Source: Apoda limacodes (Eukaryota > Arthropoda > Insecta > Lepidoptera > Limacodidae). From it: a stretch of 64,000 nucleotides of DNA. Location: NCBI GenBank assembly GCA_946406115.1, contig OX291545.1, positions 29,879,153-29,943,152 on the forward strand, written 5' to 3'. Positions 22,240 to 33,565 of this stretch are shown here, in pieces. The notes beneath the pieces are model-generated. The model worked only from the letters and a program-made list of their open reading frames with translations, was not told the DNA's origin and searched no databases. Each line of letters begins with the position of its first letter. Position 1 is the stretch's first letter. The position numbers were made by a program, and so were the translations under genes.

Positions 22240-24190
22240 TAGTCAGTTCGATGTTTACCGATGGAGTTCATAGGGCCATTACAGACATTTAATACTGTAC
22301 AAATTTGTGTGCACTAATGAAAAAAGATAGCGGAATTAGACCAAATTGCCTTAGGTATTACCTACTGGCGACTTACTGCCAAAATTTTTTGTTGGGAACT
22401 TTCAGAGAATTTCGGTAAGTATTTACAACCTATGCATTTAGGTTTTCGATCTAGAGGTGGCTGTGAAGCTGCAATCCATTCTTTAAGAACTTTTTTACAA
22501 AATAATTTAGGTGAAGTGCTGCTGAAGGTAGATGTTTAAAATGCGTTTAATTCTGTTGATAGGGTATCTCTGCTGACTGAAATAAAAAATAAAACATCCA
22601 ATATTTATCATTTTATGTAGCAATGTTATGGCACAGCATCAAAATTATTCTATAATCATAACTTATTATCTTCTGAAGTAGGTTGTCAACAGGGTGACCC
22701 ACTCGGGCCTGCAATATTTAGTCTGGCTATTCAACCTATTATAATCAATTAAATTCTAAATTTAATGTATGTTATTTAGACGACGGAACCTTAGCTGGCG
22801 ATGCAATTACGGTTTCAATGTTTTTATGTTGCTATCTCAAGAATTCGAAAAAGTTTAAAGGCTAACAACTGAATTATTTGAAATGTGAACTTTTTGTATC
22901 AGAAATTGTGTCTGTTAGAAAACAAGATATCAAAGATAAATTTAGGTCAGTAGCGAGCAATATAAAAGTCATATGTGATAGCGACCTTCGCCTCCTAGGG
23001 CCTCCGATGTTGCAAGAATCTCTTGCTAGTTTCATAGAAGAGAAAATGCAAAATTTTAGTTTAACTGCTGACCGTCTTTATAAATTAAATGTACATGTCG
23101 CATATTTCATTATTCGATATCGACTTTTTGTTCCAAATTTTACATACTACTTGCGTTCTAATAACTTTTGGCAATTTCCAGAACTTTCAAAATAAATAGA
23201 TGACACCATACGAAATTTTTTGGCAAACATCTTTAATATAATTTTTGACGAAAGAACATGGTCTCAAGCCATTACCAATTAGGTAAGTGGTTTGGGTATC
23301 CCGAAAATTTCTAGTATTTCTATCCCGGTATTTCTTTCTTGCGTTCATAGCACACGAAACCTCTTTAATGGCATCTTATCTTGTTGTGGGGATAACTTCG
23401 AGGTTTCGTACATGTCAGAAGCAAAAAATGCTTGGTAAGTGGACTGCCCAAATACAAAATTACCAACCAATTTGATTTCACAGAAACAGTGGGATAGGCC
23501 GCTCTGTCAACTGGTATGGAATAACCTTCTTCAAACTTTGTCCAGTCTGTCAGAGCGGGCTCGGCTTCTTGCTGTTTTTCAGTGGGGGTCAGGCCAATGG
23601 TTACAAGCGTTACCCTCCAAAAATATCGCAAAAATATTGGATAACACAACATTTCGGTTATCAACTTGTCTCCGTATTGGTGCAACAGTTTGTGTTCCGC
23701 ATCGTTGTTATTGTGGTGAGATGGTCAACCGTTCCGGCCACTATGGGCTCTCCTGTATTAAAAGTGCAGGTCGTTGGTAGCGTCATGCCAGCTTTAATGC
23801 CATCCTTCGTCGAGCTCTCGTAAGCTGTAATATACCAGCAACGCTTGAGCCGAAAAACCTTTCTCGGGAATGTCGTTAATAGCTTGGCAGATGGGACGTT
23901 CTTTAGTTTGGGACGCCACTTGCACCGTCTCATCTTTCTACAACATTAGTTAGGGCTGGTTTTGCTGCAATCGTGGCCGAAAATTGCAAGAGACACAAAT
24001 GTTCCTTTTGCTGTTGAAACCATGGGCCCATGGGATCGGAGGCAAATAAATTATTTAAAGAAATGTGTAATCTTTTGGTTGACGCATCTTGTGACCAGCG
24101 GGCTGGCAGTTACTTGGCACAAAGAATAAGTTTAGCCATACAAAGATAAAACGCTGCCAGCCTTCTGGGCACTATGCCACAATACAAGTG
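22240..24190 (+). pseudogene. RT element of R2-like layout (family X), copy 1, decayed
   Basis: Plus-strand pieces in several frames form one reverse transcriptase. KKDSGIRP lies at about 22320 and LGFRSRGGCEAAIHSLRTFLQ near 22440. KVDV-stop-NAFNSVDR (motif A, stop in place of a Lys) is at about 22530. GCQQGDPLGPAIFSLAI (motif B) is near 22682. YLDDGTLAGD (motif C) is at 22773-22802. The thumb and linker follow, then a C-Y-C-x8-H-x4-C knuckle at about 23705-23756, KSAGR, MGRSLVWDATC at 23891-23923, and AGSYLAQRISLAIQR near 24105. The RPD part of the C-terminal motif is deleted. Known: a CCHC knuckle plus a C-terminal PD...D nuclease marks LINEs with a restriction-like endonuclease. Inferred: this family belongs there. 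At least five stops or shifts make it dead. Confidence 0.8.
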
Positions 24191-24194
24191 TTTA

Positions 24195-24640
24195 GATAGG
24201 GTTTTTTATTAATAATATAAATTTAAATGTTAAGTTTAATTTATTTTAGTTTTAATTCTATATATTAAGTGTTTATATTAGGTGTTTAGTCTATATTTAT
24301 TGTAAAATTAATGTAAAGATACAAACAAATATATAACATATTTATTATATTGAAAAGTCACAGTGAAAGATTTGATTTCAAGCCAGAAATTGCAACCCCT
24401 TCAAACCCATCCAAAGAATAAAATATCCAAGCACTCTATTAATTAAATAACTTAACATTGTTTGTTAACAAATTCTAGTCCCTGTTCCTAGACCTTAAGT
24501 CTTATAAATATAAAGTTCTTTCTTAAATCAAGGAAGAGATGATATAAAAGCAAAAATTTTTTCTATCAGACTGCTTCTGGTTTTTATAAGGGGAATATCT
24601 ATTTTGCCGTTTCTGCGTTTTGTTTCGTCCAAATCACCTG
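24195..24640. other. AT-rich spacer
   Basis: Probably the 3' flank of the family X copy followed by unique sequence. No supported gene. Confidence 0.4.
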
Positions 24641-24644
24641 CATT

Positions 24645-24900
24645 GTCAGCGAAGCGAGTGGTAACGGAAGGTGTGCGTGCAGGCAGGTGTGTGCGTGCAG
24701 GCAGGTGTGTGCAATGCGCGGGCGCGACGCTGACGTCACCAGCACGGGCGCGGCTGCACGAGCACGCAGGGGCCGCGTGCTAGTCCCCCTCTCCCTGACG
24801 ACGGCTGCAAACAAACCGGCGCTATTAAATGATGTCGATGCCGAAGCCGACGACACCAGTGTTATCCGTGGCCGGTTGCCAAATAGCTTTTCATCACCAT
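24645..24900. promoter_or_regulatory. CpG-rich island with CRE, possible regulatory region
   Basis: A sharp GC rise in AT-rich DNA. It contains a 16-bp unit (gtgtgcgtgcaggcag) twice in tandem at about 24672-24707, a perfect TGACGTCA at about 24731, and many CG dinucleotides. Open frames on both strands (105 and 85 codons) follow from the base composition and have no recognisable domain. A promoter, enhancer or 5' UTR exon are all possible. Confidence 0.35.
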
Positions 24901-24904
24901 TCTT

Positions 24905-25715
24905 GGGATTTCCGCGTCAAGGACGTGGGTTTACTGTGGATATAGTTATACTGTTAGTGACCGTAATGAAGATTGTTTTTGAACGCGATAGGCGTTACAC
25001 ATAAACCTATATATCCCTACTTATTGTGACTCTGGCTCCGTCGCACTGCGCAACTCGGTGAATCATTGTGCAGTGAAGTTGATAGATATGAACAGTGTAC
25101 AGTAGGCAGTAAGTTGGTAGGCAGTCGCTACTGCTACTGTTAAGTATAACAATACTTACTTAATTAAAAATGTATAGATATATCACTTTAAACTCTTAGA
25201 TTAGAATAATTCTGATTGCTCTAAGTGCTATTTGTTTTGTTGAAATCATAAAAAAACCGCTGCTCAATTGCTCATGCATGAGCATTTTGGGCCCAGCTTA
25301 TTGCTACATTCCGTAGACTTTACCTAAGACAAAAACTATTATATGTTTTCTTTGCCTTTCTATCCTGAATCCTGTCAAAGATTATCAAATTAAGTTACCC
25401 TGTTGCATTGATACCCTGTTGCACTGTTACCCTGTTATAAAGGAATGAACTCTTTATCGGGATTACATATATTCCGATGATCAGTATAAAAATATCTTTT
25501 GTGACATAAACTACCAGTGCCACGGTCACGAGGTATTGAGCTATATCAGTTCACATGGGAACTCTCAATCGTGATCAAAAATACATATATCCACTACTGC
25601 CTTTCCAGATATGCCTAATATAAAGAACTAATTACTTAATATAAATTTTCTACGCGGAACAAGCTGCGAGTAACAATACACCAATACACCCTTACGTCTT
25701 AGAACCGAAATCATC
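24905..25715. other. Spacer
   Basis: A short imperfect tandem 'taccctgttgca' repeat lies near 25395-25440. Nothing else supported. Confidence 0.4.
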
Positions 25716-25717
25716 GC

Positions 25718-25935
25718 ATATTGTGCGGTTTCAGAGGTTGTGAAATGAGATTCCTGCAGAAGTTTTCCCTAGGGACAACAATTTGGGATTCTACAAGAAG
25801 GGAGTGATTAGATCTTTAAAAGGTCGGCAACGTGCTAGTTTTGCCCCTGTTGTTGTTGGCGTCCATAGTCTTCGGTGCCCGCTTCATAACAGGCGGGCCA
25901 CAAGCTTGTTTGCCAATTTGCTGGTATGAAACAAT
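25718..25935 (+). repeat. Element 1 LINE fragment, 3' end, old
   Basis: Diverged plus-strand copy of the element 1 C-terminus and 3' UTR. Recognisable blocks are 'agaaccgaaat.gtcgc', 'gtgcggtttcag', 'aaaggtcggcaacg', 'ggcgtccatag' and 'gcgggcc.caagcttgtttgcca'. No frame survives and no poly(A) is visible. Confidence 0.75.
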
Positions 25936-25939
25936 TACA

Positions 25940-28005
25940 AATTAAAATACATTTTATGTGGGCAGTATCGTAAATTTTTGGACCATTTAGACTAGCCAAG
26001 GCTAAATTTAAATAGCGCGAGGTAGCGGAATTAATGTGGCGGAAATGGCAACAAACGTATAGTAAAGTTATCGGTTGTAGCAGCAGTAGTAGGTAAATGC
26101 ACACTAATTTTTAGAAGGTCCTATTACACTGCTCTACAAAATTTAACTTTTTGTGTGCCGTTTAAATGAATACTGCGTTTTCACACTAATTTGTGGTCAC
26201 AGACGAATATATTTACTAATAAAATTTTTGAATTAACTTAGATTAAAAATATCACAAGTAAGAAACACTATGACATACATAAAAGTTTGAATGAACATAA
26301 ACTATTACTATTATTTAAAAAAAATATTCATTTATTAGGTTTTTGTTGTTGGTTAGTGGGCATCGGTCAAGCAAGATTTATCGGAACTTTTTCACAAACA
26401 CTGGAACTGGAACTGCAAATTGTGCATTTAACATCGAAAATCTGGCACAAAAACAACCTTTACGTTTTAAACACTGTAGGTACAGATAGCATCCAAGATA
26501 TCAAATGAAACGTATTATTAATTTATTAAATTTATTTAGTGAATAACTATCAAGTTAGAAATCTCAGCTTTGATATTTTTCAAAAAATCCGCCATCTTAA
26601 ATATAATATAAATAAGCACTTAGAGTTAATAATTAGTTCTTATTTCTTAAATTAGATAAAGGGAATCGAACACTACAGATATACTTTATTTTATGTACAA
26701 GGCAATTTTGATGTAGACGAGTGTTACCAGCACTTCGCTGCCCAAAGTTTCTTTCGGAAGCCTTACAATAAAACCCTGTTTTTAGAAGGACAACTTGCCT
26801 GCCAACCCAACAGATTCCCGTGCCCTATTTTCCGATTAAAAGTGGTGTAGCCGTATGAGACTCACGATTCGTGGTTAACCGACCACTGTGCTAGGGAGGC
26901 GAAAAGTTAATCGATCGCCCGGGGCGCCTAACGAAACCAAATTAATTTTATAATAGTAATAAATAAAAGTGAAAAACTATTCCTGTTTTTTGTATGTGAA
27001 AAACTTTTCTTATTTTTTTATATCTTGTACTTGAATTTACAGACAAGACATAAGTTGTGCCTTAAGAGTTCCTATCTGTCATTTTTACCTATACACCTAA
27101 TTGTAAGTTACATAGACACTATACTAGACTTTTTCTTTGTTCGGACTAATTGTTATATGCTAAATTTGAAGGTTCTAGGTCAATAAGAAGTTATGTGTAC
27201 ATACATTTTTCTACAAGCATATTTCTTGCACTTTAAGAGAAATAATCCTCAAAAAATAGTTGCATATTAGTAACTCTGTAAATTGTGATGGCTATATTAT
27301 CGGGATTCGGAAAAGCTCTCGAAAAAGTAGTTCACTCCTATAGCGAATCATAAATATATATTTATAGTCAGAATGTAATGGAATAAATCTAAATGTACCT
27401 GTGTAATATTTTTCTTTATTAATACGCAGTTTTTATGCGCAGGCACTCGCAGATAGCGACTTATCGCGTCCAGGATGGGCCGGTGTTGGGTTGATGGGTT
27501 ACAAAGTTTAGTATAAATAGATATGCACTTGGGTACTAGTAATGGGTGTGTACCTCATCTGCATTTCTATGTTCTTTGTGTTTGGAAAAATTTTTTAACA
27601 ACCTCTATTAATGCCTCAAGTCTTGTTAATTTCTTAATTAAAATATTTATTTAGTTTTTTCTTAAACACTAATGAAATATTTATTAAATACTCTAGCCCT
27701 TTTTGGTTATACAATACGTACTATACAATACGTACTTACAAAAAATATGAGTTTGTATTTAATTATTGACATGAATTTTGAAAACTTTTAGATAATGTTG
27801 ATTGTTGTTAAAAAGGTAAACTTAATGAAAAACTTAATGAGTGATAACGTAATACGAATCCATAAAGGATGTTACTAATAAAAAAAATATCTAGTTTTTG
27901 GTTTTGCTAATGCATAACACAAACTTGAATTCCGAACAGCAGTCACTCAGCCGGAACTTGAGGTGTTTACAGCGCTAGTATCGAGAACCGCAGATAAATA
28001 AATAG
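25940..28005. other. AT-rich spacer, nothing firm
   Basis: No coding exon or repeat that I can support. A GC-richer patch near 26875-26930 has no frame of note. Confidence 0.4.
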
Positions 28006-28009
28006 TAGC

Positions 28010-28150
28010 TAGAGGTGAGAACAGCGAAGTGTTGCGATTGCGTCACGTTGCCGACGAACGGGAGGTCGGTCGCGGGCCGCGGCGAGAGCGCACACGCGTC
28101 GGCTGCGTGCCCGCGTCGTCGTCGTTGGCGTGCCCATCAAAATCTAAAAC
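28010..28150. promoter_or_regulatory. CpG-rich patch, possible promoter or exon
   Basis: Very CpG-dense stretch ('ggtcgcgggccgcggcgagagcgcac...') in otherwise AT-rich DNA. The 68-codon plus frame (28015-28221) has no start context or domain to support coding. It could be a 5' UTR exon or cis-regulatory element. Confidence 0.3.
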
Positions 28151-28154
28151 ACGT

Positions 28155-30280
28155 CACTGGCATTTTCTTTACACTGACGCTTGCACCTTTGCTATATAAA
28201 TGTGATGTAGGTATTTGTTAAGGAAAATCCTTTTGGTAAAAAATAAATTAAAATTAAATAACAACGCGTGCCTGATATTGGTCACGTACGTTATAGTAGC
28301 TGTTGTTTAGCAAAGACTAATTACTTTTTAATTCGATGAATATAAGCAGACAAAAATAAGTATTTTGTTCCATAAACAAATTCAAAATGTGACAATGATA
28401 TAATTTGGTTACAGTAAATAATTAATTCGACGTAGGTCCTGTTCTTGTTTATGTTTCTTAGACGCATGAAAGTTTTTATTTGTAATACATTTCACATTTT
28501 ATTGATAAAATCCTGTTTCTGTGATAAGGAACAGGATAAATGGTTGTTAAACTGTTGTCTAATACAATTTTGAAATTCGTTTTTGTCATTTGATGACAAC
28601 CAAGTACTAATTAGTTTTTCATTTATTTATATGTTCTTGTATATTTTTATTTTTCACACAAGCGAAATAAAATAAGCTTAGTTATTTTGTAAATTATCTC
28701 ATGTTATGGTATTTTGCTTATCACATAGTTTATGTTTCTAGAACAATTTATATAACTCACATTCGACCTCAAGCTTAAATTTGTAATATTTAAAGTTAAA
28801 CCATGCTTGGCGCTTGGCACGTTTTGACCACTCTGCGCACAGGAACTTTTTCGGTTGAGATACTATACTTTACAATATAATTTATTATTATGCGAAATTT
28901 CAAGTATCTTTGTCGATCGGATTTAGAGACAGAAGCCTGTGACAGACAGAAAGACGAACAAACGCGTGAGCAATTAAACTGTTCTTAAAGAAATTCTCGG
29001 AGCTCCAAGCTTCTGATTTTTTTCTTTGTCTTAAAAATAACATACCTAAAGGATATTTGTATCAAAGGGATTTACAAAGGAAAAGTTACCTGATGCTGTT
29101 TTAAATGATATTTCAATTTAATCAAAACCTTTTCTGATCCTCTTGTATTTCTTGAATGCACTAATAACTGGAATGTTTCTTTACATATTTATAGAGCAGC
29201 GATCGCGATTAACCCGTGGATCTTGGACTTTGGACGCAGGCGGGCCGCGCCCTACGCTATTTTTAAGAGCAAAACATCGCCGAATCAAATGGTTGTCAGA
29301 GACGAAGAACTTATGCTTGGAATTGTACCAGATTTCTGTCTGCATTACGATTTATTATACTAAAGTACGGAATATTAAATGCCAAAAGTGCATATTGCTT
29401 GTGGTAACAATGAAAGTGCTGATGGATGTAACACGTGTTTAGAAATTGTCTTTAGAAAAATATTAATTGCTTTTATTAAAACGCGATTTTGTTATACCAT
29501 TTTACTGCATGTTTCTATAAAAAAAGTCATTCTGATTAGATATGTTACTCAAAGAAATGTTTTTCTCTTGGTATTATATATTATATAAACATGCCTTTTG
29601 ATAGATTTTTTTTCAAGTGATAACATGATACGGAATCATACGTGTACCTACATTTAAATCTTTATTTAGATTCCATGTTGTTATTGTTATTGAATTATAC
29701 TTTATCCATATATCCATCCAACAGGTAATCTCAGTTGCGTAAAACCAACATTATACTCATCATAAAAATAGTTTATCAAATAAAAATGGGTTTCCTAAAG
29801 CTGATACTTCCACAAGGCCAGCTTAAATTTCGGAAACAAACTCATTTAACATTGATAAACTGACAAGTTTAAAAAGGGTAAACACAGATGTGAACTTAAT
29901 ATTATTTGTAATTTTAGCGTAATAGAGTCAATCAATCAATGAATCAATTTATCTTTTTATATTTAAAACCGGAATTTATAAAGTTAATCTAGGAAAATTT
30001 TGATTCTTGGTTTATCAAACGATTAATCAACACAAACAAAACTTGAGCATGTGTTTCTTATCGTCATGAAAAGTGACTCTTAATTTCTGACGTCACTATC
30101 ATGAATTTGCTTCGTGATTTGATCATGTTTCGAGCGTGATACGACGGTGACTTTTGGACGATAAACTCGACTTTAGAAAGACAGGGCGTGGTAAATTTAT
30201 TGAGATGTTTTAAATTTTTGTGATATTATGAATAACCGTTTTCGAAGTCAAACAAAAATTATTATTATTTTCAACCAACA
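28155..30280. other. AT-rich spacer, nothing firm
   Basis: Small frames at 29143-29588 (99 and 69 codons) have no known motif. I see no RNA genes. Confidence 0.4.
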
Positions 30281-30284
30281 CAGC

Positions 30285-32105
30285 TTGGTTTTGGGTCCAA
30301 AGCTGGCTGTGAAGATGCTTGCATTCATGCTCTAAAGACTTTTGTGGACAACAAAGGGGTGAGGTATTTTTAAAAGTAAATATCAAAAACGCTTTCAATA
30401 TAATCGAACGGACCGCATTATTAACACAAAGCAAAGACAAAATTCCTTTAACAAACAATTTTCTTTGGCAATGTTACAGTACTCCATCTCAGTTATTACA
30501 CAAGCACCATATTATTTACTCTTCAAATGGCTTTTAGCAGGGTGATCCTCTTGGGCAAGCCATTTTTAGTCTTGCAATTCATCCTATAATCCAAATACAG
30601 AATTCTAAATTTAATTTATTTACGTACATATATTTGCGTTTGGATGATGGAACTCTAGGTGGACATGTGGATATAGTTTTGAATGACTTTCAGCTTTTAA
30701 TAAATATCTAAATTTAACGACATTGGTCTTCAACTTAATTTTTTAAGTTCGAGCTATTTATTTAAGATGAAAGTCTCGACAGAAATTCAATAATAGTAAA
30801 ATTTTGAAATATTGCACCTCATATAAAAATAGTTGATAAAGAGACTCTTTGGCTTTCAGGGTCTCCTAACGATTCTTTTGATGGATTTGTAGAAGAAAAC
30901 ATTCAAAAAATTAATTATTTTTCGCAAAATTTACTTATATTAAATTAAAAAATGGCTTATTTTTTTCCCTCCTTTTTTTTGTACCAAATTTTACTTACTA
31001 CTTTCGTTCCTGTCCGTTTTGGAAATAGTCACATCTCATGAAAAATTTAGATTCTATTATTAAAAAAAAAAAACTTTAGTGTCAATTTTAAATATTAATA
31101 TGGACGACAGATGTTGGCTTCAGACTTCAGTTCCGATTCATTTTGGCGAACTAGGTACCCGAAAGATTTGTGACATATCTTTGCCAGCTTTTCTGGCTTC
31201 AGTCCATAACACTATACCTCTTATAAGGAAAATTATTTCTAAATCTTTGGCTGACTTTGAAGTGTCAAACATGGTTTCAGCCCACAAAACTTGGACAATG
31301 ACCCGCTCAAATATTTTACCAATCGTCCCCACTTCAGAAAAGCTGTGGGACGAGCCGATCTGTGAACTGAAACGGAATAATCTTATTGAAACGTCATCCA
31401 GTTCTGCAGAGCATGCTCGTCTTTTAGCTGTATTTGAGTGAGAGTCGGGACTTTGGCGAAGAGGACTACCGTCATCTAGAAGACGGACGCTCGGTAACGC
31501 CACATTTTGCATAGCTGTTTCTTACAGAATTGGAGCTTTGTGTACTGTTTCTCATAGCTGCCAGTATTGTAACGTGGTTGATAATCTTGGTTACCATGCA
31601 ATGTCATGCAGCAAAAGTGCAGGTCGAATACCCCGTCATGCAGTCATCATTGACATAATACACCTGGCTCTTGTCAGCGATGGGTTTTCAGCCATTTTGG
31701 AACCTCTGGGCTGGCTCGGGATAATGGTAAGAGACCTGATTTGACTCTGGTGCCCTGGAAAATCAGACGCTGATTTGGGATACAACATGCATTGATGCTT
31801 TGGCGCCGTTACATCTTCAGGCTACGAGTCAAAAAGCCGAGTCTGGAGCAGACATGGTAGAGCGTAAAAACAGACGCAAATAAACAGTGCTTTGTACCTC
31901 CTATATAATTAAAGCTTTTGGAGTGGACCATGGTGGGTTCTTGGGGGCTAGAGGCTCATAGTTTATATAAATAGCTAACAAAGCTCTTGGTCTCCACTTT
32001 ACACAATTGGGGAGCCGGCGATTACCTGGGTTAGCAAATTAGCATTGCCATTCAGCGTGGCAATGCTGTTAGTCTCCTAGCCGCGTTGCCCACTGGTAGT
32101 CATTA
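30285..32105 (+). pseudogene. RT element of R2-like layout (family X), copy 2, decayed
   Basis: Second copy, same strand as 22240-24190 and truncated at its 5' end. It begins at LGFGSKAGCEDACIHALKTF. Motif A is frameshifted, and motif B reads QGDPLGQAIFSLAIHPII near 30540. Motif C is RLDDGTLGG at 30637-30663, with Tyr replaced by Arg. Then LWLSGSP and DGFVEENIQK follow, an open stretch at 31079-31441 (thumb/linker; WDEPICELKRNNLIETSSS), and HSCQYCNVVDNLGYHAMSC at about 31550-31608. After KSAGRIPRHA come GKRPDLTLVPW (RPD at 31732-31740), WDTTCIDALAP (from 31776) and IAIQRGNAVSLLA near 32045. It keeps the RPD half of the nuclease-like motif that copy 1 lost. Several stops make it inactive. Confidence 0.8.
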
Positions 32106-32109
32106 AGAC

Positions 32110-33135
32110 GAAAGTTTTTAGGTATAGATTTTTAAGTAGGTGCATTTAACTAGTTTCTAATTGTATTTTTCTAGGATTTGTATGTTTTAAAATTTTTAGT
32201 GGTTTCTGGAATTTTTTATTCTTAAGATTGGAAGAATGCAGCTTTATTTCTTGTTCTTTTTTCGGATCTTAACAAAGCCATGTACTCTTTGTACGATTAT
32301 TGATAAATCCTGAGATTTGAGCTTTTAAACAATTAACTATTATTTAATGAGCTTAAAAGTAAATTCCAGAATAAAAATAGTTAAGGATTCAAAATTATTA
32401 TTGTTGTGCTGTTTTTAATTACATAATGCTGAAAGCTTTTTAAGGTCTATATTGTCAGCTGGTACAATCTATAGTATATAAAAGCAAATTTTGCTAAAAA
32501 TGTCCTAATCGTCACGTTGCGTTACTGAGTTTAATTTGTGAAAAATAATAGTCTGTAAAATGAAATCTATTCAAAAAATAATATCTAGTGTGTTTGTCGC
32601 AAAACATTTATGGCAGGAAAACGAATTCGATCGACAGTTTCGAGGAATTATCAAACTTAATTCCCAGTAATAGTACCAATCACTATTATTTCTTTGCTGT
32701 GTATTACCTATAAGGTTGAAATTAAACAAGGTATTAAAGTAAATAATATTTTAGAATTTGGGGTTTATTTTGAAACACTTTTTAACTGTATGAGTGCTGC
32801 TGCTTGATATATAATATACAAGCACCTTTAGCTTCCATTGAGGTCCTCAATTTAGTAAAGAAACTTAACTTATGTCCACATCACTAATTTAGATAGAAAT
32901 TGATAGAATAGACTTTATTTAGTTAGTGTCAGTCATTGATTTGTATTTTTTTTGTTTTGTAATCTGTTGAAGAATTATGATATCAAAAACTTTATAGTAT
33001 TTTATCTGATATTGGGATAAGGAGAAGGTGTAATAGTCATTTCTAATTAGTAAATTACACCAAATTTTTCCTATCAGCGGAATTTAGCTGTGCGATATGA
33101 CGGGTTGTGATAAGGAACAACGCTGTAAGCAAGTC
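32110..33135. other. AT-rich spacer 3' of cabut
   Basis: It holds a possible distal polyadenylation signal for cabut (minus-strand AATAAA, plus 'tttatt' at 32914-32919). I see nothing else. Confidence 0.4.
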
Positions 33136-33139
33136 TGTT

Positions 33140-33300
33140 ATCAGCTGAGGCGCGGCGGCTGCTTCAGTGCGGACCGGCCCCAGTCACCCGCCGACCTTCA
33201 CGGCCGGGCTCCCGCAGCTCTCCACCAATTATATACACATTAGGGAGTTCGGGACCTAACGGTGAAGTCAGTTCGCAGTTCAAGTAGTATAGGATTATTT
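33140..33300 (+). promoter_or_regulatory. CpG-rich patch with TATA and initiator, possible plus-strand promoter
   Basis: The GC-rich stretch 33146-33220 is followed by TATATA at 33230-33235 and an arthropod initiator TCAGTT at 33268-33273. TATA-to-initiator spacing is 40 bp, longer than the usual ~30, which weakens the call. Two GATA-type sites (tgataagg near 33109, cttatcagc-like near 33137) lie just upstream. Transcription would run toward and antisense to cabut. I find no coding exon for it. Confidence 0.3.
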
Positions 33301-33402
33301 GGTTCGGATTAAGTGAAGTCTTTGACGTAATCTGTGTAGTAATCGCTAAAGTGTCAGTGAGAATTGAATGAAAACAAACAAAGTGTAATATAAACCATAA
33401 TA

Positions 33403-33408
33403 TTTAAT
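33403..33408 (-). terminator. Candidate polyadenylation signal for cabut (ATTAAA)
   Basis: Plus 'tttaat' reads ATTAAA on the minus strand, about 158 bp past the cabut stop codon. It is the nearest variant signal. A canonical AATAAA lies only at about 32.9 kb. Confidence 0.3.
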
Positions 33409-33565
33409 TAGTCTTGTCAAGTTTAGCTTTTTTGAACATTAACATACGATTTAAAACTAGAGACCGTTAAGTAGATAAGATAGGACAGTCTTATACATGA
33501 GTAAAATTATAACTAGGTAACGTAACGATCATGAGATCTGGATCACAGTCGTGTTGCTGCACCGT

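Noticed and set aside
23365..23933. Minus-strand frames of 90-106 codons and a second plus frame in the family X copy
   Set aside because: They overlap the plus-strand RT element, whose thumb and knuckle regions explain the sequence. The antisense frames show no motif.
24599..25004. Overlapping 85- and 105-codon frames on opposite strands
   Set aside because: They arise from a CpG-rich, low-complexity stretch with an internal tandem repeat. Neither has a domain.
31138..31512. 124-codon minus-strand frame
   Set aside because: Antisense to the family X copy 2 linker region.
32050..32076. Perfect 10-bp stem 'agcattgcca/tggcaatgct' as a regulatory hairpin or terminator
   Set aside because: It falls inside the coding remnant IAIQRGNAVSLLA of the family X RT copy and is explained by that.
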